In this document: in pieces, positions 7,677 to 16,830 of the stretch
How the letters are laid out: every line of letters starts with the position of its first letter
Position numbering within the stretch: the first letter of the stretch is position 1
From: an uncultured Barnesiella sp.
Lineage (GTDB): Bacteria; Bacteroidota; Bacteroidia; Bacteroidales; Barnesiellaceae_A
Assembly: GCA_944321085.1 (NCBI GenBank)
Contig: CALUJY010000011.1
Coordinates: 25,684 to 89,683, forward strand
Direction: 5' to 3'
DNA length: 64,000 nucleotides
The notes under the pieces: model-generated
Databases searched by the model: none
The model's input: the letters and a program-made list of their open reading frames with translations, nothing else
What the model was told of the DNA's origin: nothing
Made by a program: the position numbers and the translations under genes

Positions 7677-8918
7677 TCAATGGTTTATCAGCTCTATGAG
7701 CATAAGCAGCGCGCGTTGTGTGGCGCGTTCTATTACGTAGTGGCGCGAGCCGCCGAATTGGCAACATTCTGTGACGGTGGTATCGCCGCAACGGGCAGCT
7801 ATCCATACGGTTCCTACCGGTTTTTCGGGCGTACCGCCGTCAGGTCCTGCAATGCCCGATGTGGCTATGGAACACGTCGTACCCATGAGTTGTTGCACGC
7901 CGCGAGCCATGAGTTCTACCGTAGGTTGGCTTACAGCACCGTGCTGTTGCAATACTTCGGCGGGTACGTGCAGCACATTTTGCTTTATTTCGTTTGAGTA
8001 GGCTACTACCGAGCCGGTGAAGTAGCGTGAGCTGCCGGCTACATCGGTTATTTCGTGAGCGATGTTGCCGCCTGTACAGCTCTCGGCGGTGGCAAGGGTA
8101 TATTGATGTTGTAATAGTTGCATACCCAAAGCTCCGGCAATGGTGTGGTCGCCGTCGGCAAAGATGTCGTTGCCTAATATTTCGTGTAGTTTGTCTGTTT
8201 GGGCATCGACAAGGGAGGCTAGGAGCGTTTCGTCGTCGCCGCGGGCTGTGAGTCGGAGACGCACCATGCCCGGGGTGGGCAGGTAGGCGAGTTTGATGCG
8301 GTCGGGTAGCTGCCGTTCGAAATCTTGCAATCGTTCCGATAGTCCCGACTCGGTGTTGTGATACACCAACAACGTGCGGTGCAGTATGGTATCGTGGTCG
8401 CCGAAGTGTCGGCGCAGGCGCGGAATAACTTCGCCTTTCATGGCTACACGCATTTCGTGTGGTACGCCGGGCATGGATACGAGTACTTTTCCGTCTTTCT
8501 CGAACCACATGACGGGTGCTGTACCTACGGGGTTGGGTATGACCGTGCATACGTCGGGTACGTCGGCTTGATGTCGGGTCGATTCGTTCATTTTCAGTCC
8601 GCGACCGGCAAAGTAGCGTTCTACTTGCTTGTAGACCGATTCGTCGAACCGCATTTTACCGCCGAAATAGCGGCAAAGTACGGGTTTGGTTATATCGTCT
8701 GAGGTTGGGCCTAAACCTCCCGTCATCAGTACGGCATCGACATGGTTCAATGCACTCTCTATGGCTTCGGTGATGGCCTGCGCTTCGTCGCGGACGGTGA
8801 CAACGCGGCATACGTCCCAACCCACATGATTCAGTTCGGCGGCCATCCAAGCCGAATTGGTATCGATGACCTGCCCTATAAGTAATTCGTCGCCAATGAC
8901 GATGATTTCTGTTTTCAT
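7677..8918 (-). CDS. cinA: CinA-family nicotinamide-nucleotide amidohydrolase / competence-damage protein
   Basis: 413 residues, the full two-domain length. The N-terminal molybdopterin-binding (MoCF/COG1058) domain shows Gly-Asp-Glu-Leu-Leu-Ile-Gly-Gln and Thr-Gly-Gly-Leu-Gly-Pro-Thr-Ser-Asp-Asp. The C-terminal PncC domain shows Ala-Glu-Ser-Cys-Thr-Gly-Gly and Thr-Ser-Gly-Ile-Ala-Gly-Pro-Asp-Gly-Gly. The family hydrolyses NMN to nicotinate mononucleotide (PncC) and ADP-ribose (N-terminal domain) in pyridine nucleotide recycling. It starts 31 bases after tsaD on the same strand, so the two are probably cotranscribed. Confidence 0.92.
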   Translation of the reverse strand: MKTEIIVIGDELLIGQVIDTNSAWMAAELNHVGWDVCRVVTVRDEAQAITEAIESALNHVDAVLMTGGLGPTSDDITKPVLCRYFGGKMRFDESVYKQVERYFAGRGLKMNESTRHQADVPDVCTVIPNPVGTAPVMWFEKDGKVLVSMPGVPHEMRVAMKGEVIPRLRRHFGDHDTILHRTLLVYHNTESGLSERLQDFERQLPDRIKLAYLPTPGMVRLRLTARGDDETLLASLVDAQTDKLHEILGNDIFADGDHTIAGALGMQLLQHQYTLATAESCTGGNIAHEITDVAGSSRYFTGSVVAYSNEIKQNVLHVPAEVLQQHGAVSQPTVELMARGVQQLMGTTCSIATSGIAGPDGGTPEKPVGTVWIAARCGDTTVTECCQFGGSRHYVIERATQRALLMLIELINH

Positions 8919-8949
8919 CTGTTGCTGTTTTTCTATGGCGAACGCGAGA

Positions 8950-9969
8950 TTACAGTTCTACTCTGGCAAAAGGAGCTTTGTCGAGGCTGCAAAAGTCGTG
9001 GTCTAAGTATTTGTAGTATCCTGTTATTGCCACCATGGCGGCGTTGTCGGTTGTGAAAGAGAGTTTGGGAAGGTGTATCGTCCATCCGTATCGTGCGGCA
9101 TATTGCTCGAAGGCGCCTCGCACCGCCGAGTTGGCCGATACGCCGCCACCTACGGCAACTTCTTTGATGCCGGTCTCTTTGACAGCTTTATATACCTTGT
9201 CCATGAGTATCTCTACGATAGTTGCTTGCAACGAAGCGCAGAGGTCGTTTTTATTATTCTCGATAAATGCCGGGTCTTCTTTTATCTTGTCGCGCAAGAG
9301 ATAGAGGAACGATGTTTTCAGTCCGCTGAAACTGTAATCCAGTCCTGCAATGTGAGGCTTGTGCAGTGCAAAGGCACGGGGGTTGCCCTCTTTGGCAAGG
9401 CGGTCTATCACCGGTCCGCCGGGGTAAGGCAGTCCCATCACCTTGGCGCATTTGTCGAACGCCTCGCCTGCGGCATCGTCGATGGTTTGTCCTATGACTT
9501 TCATTTTGTTGTAAGCCTCTACGCGAATGATTTGCGAGTTGCCTCCCGATACGAGGAGACAGAGAAACGGGAACTTCGGCGGGTTGTAGGGTGTGCCGGG
9601 GTCTTGTATGAAATGTGCAAGGACATGCGCTTGCAAGTGGTTTACATCGACCATGGGTATATCTAACGCCGTGGCGAGTCCCTTGGCAAACGAAGTGCCT
9701 ACGAGTAACGAGCCCATGAGACCGGGGCACCGGGTGAAGGCTATGGCGTTCAGCTCTTCTTTACCGATGCCGGCACGCTTGATGGCTTCCGATACTACCG
9801 GTACGATGTTTTGCTGGTGGGCGCGTGAAGCGAGTTCGGGTACCACGCCGCCGTATGCTTCGTGTACGGCTTGGCTGGCAATGACATTCGACCGCAATAC
9901 GCCGTCGCAGATGACGGCAGCCGATGTGTCGTCGCACGACGATTCTATACCTAAAATGCAGATGCTCAT
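8950..9969 (-). CDS. tsaD: tRNA N6-adenosine threonylcarbamoyltransferase TsaD
   Basis: 339 residues from the ATG at 9969, chosen because the protein then begins Met-Ser-Ile-Cys-Ile-Leu-Gly-Ile-Glu-Ser-Ser-Cys-Asp-Asp-Thr, the family N-terminus, with AAGGAAAG upstream. The longer frame to 10275 runs through the promoter. The ASKHA-fold metal ligands are present in the His-Leu-Gln-Ala-His motif, along with Val-Ser-Gly-Gly-Asn-Ser-Gln and the C-terminal Thr-Asp-Asn-Ala-Ala-Met block. TsaD transfers threonylcarbamoyl to A37 of ANN-decoding tRNAs together with TsaB and TsaE, which are not in this window. Confidence 0.95.
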   Translation of the reverse strand: MSICILGIESSCDDTSAAVICDGVLRSNVIASQAVHEAYGGVVPELASRAHQQNIVPVVSEAIKRAGIGKEELNAIAFTRCPGLMGSLLVGTSFAKGLATALDIPMVDVNHLQAHVLAHFIQDPGTPYNPPKFPFLCLLVSGGNSQIIRVEAYNKMKVIGQTIDDAAGEAFDKCAKVMGLPYPGGPVIDRLAKEGNPRAFALHKPHIAGLDYSFSGLKTSFLYLLRDKIKEDPAFIENNKNDLCASLQATIVEILMDKVYKAVKETGIKEVAVGGGVSANSAVRGAFEQYAARYGWTIHLPKLSFTTDNAAMVAITGYYKYLDHDFCSLDKAPFARVEL

Positions 9970-10021
9970 GATTCTTTCCTTGGTTTTGCAGGGCAGCGTG
10001 TGCTGCGCCCCTTTTCGACCT

Positions 10022-10030
10022 GCAAAAGTA
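10022..10030 (-). promoter_or_regulatory. -7 box of the tsaD-cinA operon
   Basis: TACTTTTGC on the minus strand matches TAnnTTTGC exactly, 53 bases before the tsaD start. The -33 element is not clear. It sits in the divergent region shared with the tamB-like gene. Confidence 0.5.
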
Positions 10031-10106
10031 CATATTTTATGCCAATTCATGTGCTTCTGCTGCTTATTTCCTTGCAACCGATATTCATAGGGTGCAGAAA
10101 AAACCG

Positions 10107-10114
10107 TAACTTTG
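10107..10114 (+). promoter_or_regulatory. Possible -7 box of the tamB-like gene
   Basis: TAACTTTG lies 15 bases before the ATG at 10129, giving a very short predicted leader. No good -33 match is seen at the usual distance, so confidence is limited. Confidence 0.4.
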
Positions 10115-10128
10115 TAGCCCTTATCATC

Positions 10129-13100
10129 ATGAGAACATTCTTTGTTTTGGTGAAACGCATCCTGCAAGGGACGATTATAACGCTGGTGGCGTTGTATGCC
10201 TTGCTTTATGTGCTCCTCTCGATACCTGCCATACAGGGCAAGGTGCGCGATGTGGGGCAGCATACACTGTCGCAATACTTGGGTGTACCGTTGAAGATAG
10301 CAAGGGTAGAAATTTCACCTTTCAACAAAGTGGAACTTTTTGGCGTTTTGCTCCCCGACCAACGAGGCGATACGTTGTTATATGCCCATAAAATTGCTGC
10401 CGGAATAGATTTATGGGAGTTGCCCGGCGGGAAAATCGACCTGTCGAATATCCAGCTCTTCGGCCTCGACTTGCGGGTCGTGCGCGATTCGGCAGATGCT
10501 CCTACCAATTTGCAATTTGTTATAGATGCTTTTGTCGATACGACACGCGAAAAGAGCGACCCTGCCCTGAATCTTGCTATTCAATCGGCCGTGATACGGC
10601 GTAGCAGCATGCGATACGATGTGTTGTCGGCTCCTCGTCAGCCGCAAGGTGTGTTCGATGCCAATCACGTGGCTGTGACCGACCTTTTGGCAACCATGTC
10701 GTTGAAAGCCTTCAATAAGGACTCTGTCAATATTTATATCAAACGATTGAGCGGTAAGGAACAGTCAGGGTTTAATCTCGACCGCCTGACACTTCGGGTA
10801 GAGGGTAACCGTCGATGCATTGCGGCATCGCATTTCTCGGTGCAGACGGGAGGCACACATTTGCATACCGATACCGCTACTATCTTGTTCCCGGCTTCGG
10901 CCGGCGGTATTGCACTGACCGACAGCACACGTCTGCTCTTTGCCATGAACGATGCCGTTGTTGTACCTTCCGATTTCGCCCCATTGCTACCGGCTTTGCG
11001 GCATTTCGATATGCCTGTCTCGTTTACCTGTATGGTCGGAGGAACACTCGACGATCTCCATGTCCGCGATATTTCGGCGATATGCGGCGACAATGTGGCA
11101 CGCCTCGGCATGGAGTTTACGGTACGTCATGCCTTGCAGTCTGACAGCCTGTCGGTAGCCTGCCCCTCGATGATGTTGACGATACGTGAAGGAGGGCTCT
11201 CGGCTTTGGCTCGAAATCTCAATGTCACCGATGCCCGTACGTTACAGATGCTCGATACATTGGGCAATGTAGCGATAGAAGGTTCGTCGGTCGGACGAAT
11301 GCCACTTTTCGAAGGTGACATACGGCTGCATACCGCAGCTGGAGACATGCAAGTGGATGGAACAGTCCTTCGTAGCGATGACAAGCAGAGTTTCGTTTTC
11401 AAGGGCGACATGTTTACCGACGGTGTCGACTTGGCAAAGGTCATGGGCGAAAATTCGCAATGGGGCATGGTGGCATTTGACTTGCATGCCGATTGCAACT
11501 TATATCCCGATGCTCCGCCCGCGGGACATTTGTCGGGACATATAGGACGCTTCGATTATAAAGGATACAGTTACGAGAATGTGAAACTCGATGCTGCGTA
11601 CGCGCGGCGTATGGTAAGTGGCAAAGTGGCGATAGACGACCCTAACGCCCGTGTCGCCGTGGAGGGTAGGACGCGCATAAACGGTCGCAGCACTTTGGCA
11701 GATTTGCGGATTGTTTGCGACGGTATCGCTTTCGACAAATTGCATTTGAGCGACGCATATCCCGGTTATCGCCTCTCTTTTTCGCTCGATGCGGCTTATA
11801 CGGGCAATCGCCTCGACAATGCTAACGGTTATATCTCTGTCGATTCGTTGCTCTTTACCGATGGCGACTCGCACTTTGCATGGAATCGATTCCGTATTGC
11901 TGCGCGTAACGACACGTTGCCGCAACGCATCGTGGTAGAATCGGATTACATCAACGGTGAAGTGACAGGTCATTATACTTTCTCGTCACTCGGTCGGTCG
12001 TTGCGCAATATGGTTGCAGCCTTGTTGCCTACTGCGGTACCGCCCGAACCGTCCAACTCTCGTCGTCGCAATCGCTCTGTACAGGATAACGATATAGAGT
12101 GGCATTTTGTCATTACGCCGCATGTAGAGATGGCGCAAATCTTGCGTTTGCCTTTTACCATTACCGACCGTACGAGAATAGATGGTTATATACGCGATTT
12201 GGAGCAGACAGCCCGCCTCAATATGGATATACCTAATATGTGGGTGGGAAGTAAACACATAGAAGATGCTGCCGTGTATATCAATCGTCGGGGTGACAAA
12301 CTCGACTACTCTTTGCAGGCCGGGTATATCAATAAAAAGAAAATCTCCACGATGTGGAGTGTGCGCGGCGGGGTAGAACACGATAATGTAAAAGTCGGTA
12401 TCCATTGGAACACCAATACGGCTGCTACCTATTGTGGTGCAATAAGTCTCGATTCACGTATCATGCCGTGTCCGGTACGTCCCGAAGGCGTCGACCTTTC
12501 CGTGACAGTGCAACCCACGCAATTCGTTATCAACGATACGGTGTGGGACATCAAACCTGCACATATATTGCTGCACGACAAGAATATCATTGTCGACCGG
12601 CTTGAACTATCGCGCCCCTCGCAACACATATATATCGAAGGCGTGGCATCGGAGAATCCTGCCGATACGATGCACATTGACCTACGCGACATCAATCTCG
12701 ACTATATCTTCGAGACGCTCAATATCAACTATGTAACCTTTGGCGGACGTGCCACCGGACGGGTCGATGCGGCCAATCTTTTCAGCAAAACGCCCTATCT
12801 TGCCACAAACGGGCTCGACGTTCGTAATTTTTCGTACAACCATGCCGTTTTTGGCGACATCTCGCTGTTGAGCATGTGGAATCCCGATAACAAGGGTATA
12901 TTGCTCAAAGGCATCATTACGGGAAAGGAGCAAAACGAGAGCTATGTCGACGGCTATATCTTTCCTACACTCGACTCTCTCTCTATCGATTTCAATGTCG
13001 ACCGTGTGCCGCTGTCATTTATTCGTCCGTTTGTGGGGAATATATTGAGTGATGTCGACGGTACGGCATCGGGGCAGGTAACACTCGGCGGAAACTTCAA

Positions 13101-14832
13101 ACGAATATTCCTTACGGGCGATGCGTATGCTCATGATTTTTCGTTCGGAGTGCCCTTTATCAACACGCGCTACTATGTGACCGATAGTGTACACTTTACG
13201 AAAGAAAGTATTTGGTTCCGTAACATAGCAGTAGGCGACGGGCGCGGTAATATGGCGCATGCCGACGGAATATTGCGGCACCGTTATTTTGCTAATCTCA
13301 GTTACGACATCGATATTCACGATGCCGTCGATTTGCTGGTATTCAATATTCCGCCGACACCCGGGGCATCGTTTTACGGCACAGTCTACGGGACGGGTGG
13401 GGTAGCTATCAAAGGCGACGATTTCCATACCGACATAAGCGTGAATATGCTTACCGAGGATAACTCGGAGTTTGCTTTTGTATTGACTAATACGGCCAAT
13501 GCAGCCGATTACAGTTTCTTGACTTTCACCGATTCCTCGGCCGAAGCCGCGAAGTCGCGTCGGCAGGTGGTAGCAGAGGTCGACAGCACCGTGATACGCA
13601 ACAACATGATGATGGAGAAACACACGGCGGCTCCCAAGCCCAAAAACGTGCTTTACCTTACCGTACAGGCCGATATAACGCCGCAAGCCGATATAACCCT
13701 CGTCATGGATGAGGTGCTTGGCGACAAGATGGAAGCTACCGGCGAGGGCAACATCCGGGTAGAATATAATACGGGCGAAGACGATTTCAAGATGTATGGT
13801 TCATATACCGTAGGTAACGGAAGTTACAATTTCAGCCTGCAAGATATCATCACACGCGATTTTTCCATTACTTCGGGCAGCACGGTGTCGTTTAGAGGGT
13901 CGCCCTTAGATGCTATACTCGACATTAATGCCGTCTATTCGTTGCAAGCCAACCTTGCCGACCTCGATGAGTCGTTTGTCACCGAGGGCGAGCTCACGCG
14001 CACTACAGTTCCCATACATACTATATTGAAGATTTCGGGCAATCTCACTCGTCCCGATATAGCTTTCGACATAGAGCTGCCTACCGTGAGTGCCGACATC
14101 GACAGCAAGATGCGCAGTATTATCAGTACCGACGAGATGATGAACCGTCAAATTATTTATCTGTTGGCGTTGAATCGTTTCTTTACGCCCGACTACAACA
14201 CCGGGCAGAACGGCAACAACGAGTGGGTGTCGATGGCCTCTTCTACCATATCGTCGTCGTTAGGTTCTATTTTGGGGCAAATCAGTGATAATTGGAATAT
14301 CTCGCCTAATTTCCGCAGTGATAAGGGCGACTTTTCCGATATGGAAGTCGACCTTGTGCTATCGAGTCAGTTGCTTAATAATAGGCTCATATTCAATGGT
14401 AATTTCGGCTATCGCGACAAGCGTTATAATTCTACTAATTTCGTGGGCGATTTCGACATCGAGTATCTCCTTACAGAGAGCGGCAATTTGCGTCTCAAAG
14501 GCTATAACCATTTCAACGACCGGAACTATTCTATGCGGACAGCTCTTACCACGCAAGGTATAGGTATCATGTATACCCACGATTTCGATTCGTGGCTCAA
14601 ATTCTTCGACCGCTCGTCCAAAAGCAAGAAGCGCGATAAAAAACGGAAAGGAGACTCTGCCGCAACTAAGTCACAACCCACCGATACGGTACCGAGCGTT
14701 CCGGCCGATACCACGCGGGTAGTCACTGCTATGCCTGCCGCAGTCGAGCCCCAATCCATCGATACGGTATCGAGCACTCCTGCCGATACGGCGCGAGAGG
14801 TTACTGCTATCCCTGTCGCAATCAAACCATAA
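10129..14832 (+). CDS. tamB: TamB/DUF490-like translocation and assembly module protein
   Basis: 1567 residues from the ATG at 10129 (the upstream frame overlaps the divergent promoters). One N-terminal membrane helix (about 8-30) anchors a very long, beta-rich periplasmic body, as in AsmA/TamB bridge proteins. The DUF490-type C-terminal region (roughly 1100-1480) contains Gly-Ser-Tyr-Asn-Phe, Asp-Ile-Asn-Ala-Val-Tyr-Ser-Leu and an Arg-Leu-Lys-Gly-Tyr-Asn end block. In other bacteria it links the membranes for phospholipid transport or outer-membrane protein assembly. No tamA neighbour is visible. The C-terminus, from about 1515, is a Lys-rich stretch followed by a 26-residue tandem repeat. 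Confidence 0.85.
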   Translation: MRTFFVLVKRILQGTIITLVALYALLYVLLSIPAIQGKVRDVGQHTLSQYLGVPLKIARVEISPFNKVELFGVLLPDQRGDTLLYAHKIAAGIDLWELPGGKIDLSNIQLFGLDLRVVRDSADAPTNLQFVIDAFVDTTREKSDPALNLAIQSAVIRRSSMRYDVLSAPRQPQGVFDANHVAVTDLLATMSLKAFNKDSVNIYIKRLSGKEQSGFNLDRLTLRVEGNRRCIAASHFSVQTGGTHLHTDTATILFPASAGGIALTDSTRLLFAMNDAVVVPSDFAPLLPALRHFDMPVSFTCMVGGTLDDLHVRDISAICGDNVARLGMEFTVRHALQSDSLSVACPSMMLTIREGGLSALARNLNVTDARTLQMLDTLGNVAIEGSSVGRMPLFEGDIRLHTAAGDMQVDGTVLRSDDKQSFVFKGDMFTDGVDLAKVMGENSQWGMVAFDLHADCNLYPDAPPAGHLSGHIGRFDYKGYSYENVKLDAAYARRMVSGKVAIDDPNARVAVEGRTRINGRSTLADLRIVCDGIAFDKLHLSDAYPGYRLSFSLDAAYTGNRLDNANGYISVDSLLFTDGDSHFAWNRFRIAARNDTLPQRIVVESDYINGEVTGHYTFSSLGRSLRNMVAALLPTAVPPEPSNSRRRNRSVQDNDIEWHFVITPHVEMAQILRLPFTITDRTRIDGYIRDLEQTARLNMDIPNMWVGSKHIEDAAVYINRRGDKLDYSLQAGYINKKKISTMWSVRGGVEHDNVKVGIHWNTNTAATYCGAISLDSRIMPCPVRPEGVDLSVTVQPTQFVINDTVWDIKPAHILLHDKNIIVDRLELSRPSQHIYIEGVASENPADTMHIDLRDINLDYIFETLNINYVTFGGRATGRVDAANLFSKTPYLATNGLDVRNFSYNHAVFGDISLLSMWNPDNKGILLKGIITGKEQNESYVDGYIFPTLDSLSIDFNVDRVPLSFIRPFVGNILSDVDGTASGQVTLGGNFKRIFLTGDAYAHDFSFGVPFINTRYYVTDSVHFTKESIWFRNIAVGDGRGNMAHADGILRHRYFANLSYDIDIHDAVDLLVFNIPPTPGASFYGTVYGTGGVAIKGDDFHTDISVNMLTEDNSEFAFVLTNTANAADYSFLTFTDSSAEAAKSRRQVVAEVDSTVIRNNMMMEKHTAAPKPKNVLYLTVQADITPQADITLVMDEVLGDKMEATGEGNIRVEYNTGEDDFKMYGSYTVGNGSYNFSLQDIITRDFSITSGSTVSFRGSPLDAILDINAVYSLQANLADLDESFVTEGELTRTTVPIHTILKISGNLTRPDIAFDIELPTVSADIDSKMRSIISTDEMMNRQIIYLLALNRFFTPDYNTGQNGNNEWVSMASSTISSSLGSILGQISDNWNISPNFRSDKGDFSDMEVDLVLSSQLLNNRLIFNGNFGYRDKRYNSTNFVGDFDIEYLLTESGNLRLKGYNHFNDRNYSMRTALTTQGIGIMYTHDFDSWLKFFDRSSKSKKRDKKRKGDSAATKSQPTDTVPSVPADTTRVVTAMPAAVEPQSIDTVSSTPADTAREVTAIPVAIKP

Positions 14833-14903
14833 CCTGCTGACACGAAACAGAGCAACCCGGCCGATATGGCACGGGTTGCTGTTCTTCTTGCTGATACGCT
14901 GCA
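14677..14903 (+). repeat. 78-bp tandem repeat at the 3' end of the tamB-like gene
   Basis: GATACGGT occurs at 14683 and again at 14761, with near-identical following sequence (unit of 26 residues containing Thr-Val-x-Ser-x-Pro-Ala-Asp-Thr). A third, degraded unit is in register at 14839 (GACACGAAA..., then GCCGATATGGCACGGGTTGC). The TAA stop at 14830-14832 falls before the third unit, so that unit is untranslated. Confidence 0.7.
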
Positions 14904-14928
14904 AATAATAATTCTACCGGCGTTGCCG

Positions 14929-14965
14929 AAGTGAAATCTATGTTGGGTAGGAATAGATTTCACTT
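14929..14965. terminator. Hairpin between the converging tamB-like and LytTR genes
   Basis: Perfect 13-bp inverted repeat AAGTGAAATCTAT / ATAGATTTCACTT with an 11-base loop. It lies between the two convergent stop codons and may serve both directions. The T-tracts are weak (TTCTTC on plus). Confidence 0.55.
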
Positions 14966-14988
14966 CTTCATGAATGTATAATCGTTTG

Positions 14989-15759
14989 TTATTTCGATTC
15001 GTCGTCGTTGTTGGTCGATGCGGCGTTGTGTTGTTCTATTAAGAAAGGCGAGTGTTGCTCTATGAATTCGTTTACGCGGTTGCGGTATGTGTCGCCTATG
15101 GGAATGTACGTGTTACCGAATACAATGCGGTTGCGTTCTATGGTCTTTATTTTGGAGCATTGTACGATGTAAGAGCGATGTACGCGCAAGAACTCTTCGG
15201 GGAGCATCTCTTCGAGCGCTTTTAGGCTCAGCAGCGAGACAAGCGGATGTTCTTCGCCTTCGATGTAAAATTTGACGTAGTCTTTGAGCCCTTCGATATA
15301 GAGAATTTTTTTGATAAAAATCTGTTTCAGTTTGTAATCGCTTTTTACGTAGATATATCTCTCGTCGTCGGGCGAGGCCTTTTCTGTCGTTTCGGTGCGC
15401 GGCGCAAGTGCTTTCAGAGCCTTTTGCGTGGCTTTTATGAATTCTGTATAGTCGATAGGTTTCAACAGATAGTCTATGGCGTTGACTTTGTAGCTTTCTA
15501 CGGCATATCGGTCGAAAGCCGTTGTGAATATGACACGTGTTTTGCCCTCTACCAGCCTCGAAAATTCCAAGCCGTTCAGGTTCGGCATCTGTATATCGCA
15601 GAATACAAGGTCTATATCTCCTTTCATGATGCGTTCTACCGCTTGCATCGCTGAGGAGAAGCTGTCGACCAACTCTAAGTAAGATGTGCGTTGTACGTAG
15701 CTTGCCAGCAAATCTATGGCCAACGGCTCGTCGTCAATAATACAGCATTTCAGTATCAT
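14989..15759 (-). CDS. LytTR-family response regulator
   Basis: 256 residues from the ATG at 15759; the longer frame overlaps the kinase gene. The receiver domain (1-120) has Asp9-Asp10, phospho-acceptor Asp55 in Phe-Cys-Asp-Ile-Gln-Met-Pro, and Lys in Leu-Leu-Lys-Pro. The LytTR DNA-binding domain (about 140-240) carries Leu-Tyr-Ile-Glu-Gly-Leu-Lys-Asp-Tyr-Val and Phe-Leu-Arg-Val-His-Arg-Ser-Tyr-Ile-Val. It starts 2 bases after the kinase gene and is last in the MacAB-TolC operon, so it probably controls that pump or envelope genes in response to the kinase. Confidence 0.93.
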   Translation of the reverse strand: MILKCCIIDDEPLAIDLLASYVQRTSYLELVDSFSSAMQAVERIMKGDIDLVFCDIQMPNLNGLEFSRLVEGKTRVIFTTAFDRYAVESYKVNAIDYLLKPIDYTEFIKATQKALKALAPRTETTEKASPDDERYIYVKSDYKLKQIFIKKILYIEGLKDYVKFYIEGEEHPLVSLLSLKALEEMLPEEFLRVHRSYIVQCSKIKTIERNRIVFGNTYIPIGDTYRNRVNEFIEQHSPFLIEQHNAASTNNDDESK

Positions 15760-15761
15760 GG

Positions 15762-16814
15762 TTACGTATTTTGATGTAAATCTATGGAGAGTACGGCGCA
15801 ATATATGTTGTCGGCGCACGATATGTCGAAGGTATATTTCCCGGGATAGAGCAAATCGAGCTGTCGACGTATATTGTCTAATCCTATGCCCGACCCGCTG
15901 TGGTCGTCGCTGTTTTTGGGGAAATGGCTGTTGCGTACGCAGCAACAGATTTTTCCTTCTTCGGGAGCTGTGATGCTTATTTCTATGAAAGAGTCGAGCA
16001 TAGGGTCTATGCCGTGTTTGAAGGCGTTTTCTATGAGCGGCATAAACAGCAATGGGGCTATGCGGTAATTGCAGCATCCGGTAGCATCGATGTTGACATT
16101 TATGCGTGTTCGTTTGGTTTGCCGCAGTTGCATCAGCCCTATGTAATCACGCAGGAAGTTCAGCTCCTGCTCTACGGGAACATACCGTTCTTTGTTCTCA
16201 TACAGCACATACCGCAGCAGCCGGCTCAGCTTCAATACAGCTTGTTGCGCTCTGTTGCTGTCTAAGGTGATGAGTGCGTATATGTTATTCAGTGTATTGA
16301 ATAGAAAGTGCGGGTTGAGTTGGTTTCTTAGGTTTTTCAACTCTGCTTCGGTACGTTCCTGTTCCAGTTTCCGGTTTTTGCTTTCGGCTCGTTTCCATAA
16401 TATTACGGTTTTAAGTCCTGTACTGAGGCCGATAAAACAGACGATGGAACCGGCATCGCGTAATAAGACGATGATGAAAGGGTCGTGCGGAGGCTTGTGT
16501 GTCGGCGCGTTGGGGTGTAATGTAGTCATCTCGTGTACAAAGTACAGCCCGGTACACAAAACTATTAAGAGTGCTATATTTAGTAGCAAGAAAGCTGCTG
16601 TTTTACGCTTGAAGAGAAAGTAGTCGGTAAAGATAAAATAGTTGGCATAGAAAGCGATAAGATAAGCAACCGGTAAAGCTATCAGCGGCAGGGGCAACGG
16701 AGAACGGTGCGACCCGGTGTATTGAAAGATAAAAATGGGCAGCAAGAAGAACAATATCCATGCCGTTGCGTGGATTCCTGCGGTGATAATATGTTGTTTT
16801 AGAGGATTGCTCAT
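15762..16814 (-). CDS. LytS/YehU-type sensor histidine kinase
   Basis: 350 residues from the ATG at 16814. Four hydrophobic segments lie within the first 140 residues (about 13-32, 42-62, 72-94, 113-140), with no sizeable extracellular sensor domain. A short coiled segment (about 143-165) leads to the His_kinase domain with His169 in Leu-Asn-Pro-His-Phe-Leu-Phe-Asn-Thr-Leu-Asn. The ATP-binding part has Pro-Leu-Ile-Glu-Asn-Ala-Phe-Lys-His-Gly and Gly-Ser-Gly-Ile-Gly-Leu. It follows the permease stop by 16 bases and pairs with the LytTR regulator. The few residues outside the membrane suggest it may sense a membrane cue or the ABC transporter itself (inference). Confidence 0.92.
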   Translation of the reverse strand: MSNPLKQHIITAGIHATAWILFFLLPIFIFQYTGSHRSPLPLPLIALPVAYLIAFYANYFIFTDYFLFKRKTAAFLLLNIALLIVLCTGLYFVHEMTTLHPNAPTHKPPHDPFIIVLLRDAGSIVCFIGLSTGLKTVILWKRAESKNRKLEQERTEAELKNLRNQLNPHFLFNTLNNIYALITLDSNRAQQAVLKLSRLLRYVLYENKERYVPVEQELNFLRDYIGLMQLRQTKRTRINVNIDATGCCNYRIAPLLFMPLIENAFKHGIDPMLDSFIEISITAPEEGKICCCVRNSHFPKNSDDHSGSGIGLDNIRRQLDLLYPGKYTFDISCADNIYCAVLSIDLHQNT

Positions 16815-16830
16815 ACACAAAAGTACAAAT

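Noticed and set aside
16818..16825. TACTTTTG box just before the kinase ATG as an internal promoter
   Set aside because: No -33 element is present, and the kinase gene is 16 bases from the permease stop in a tight operon; probably chance.
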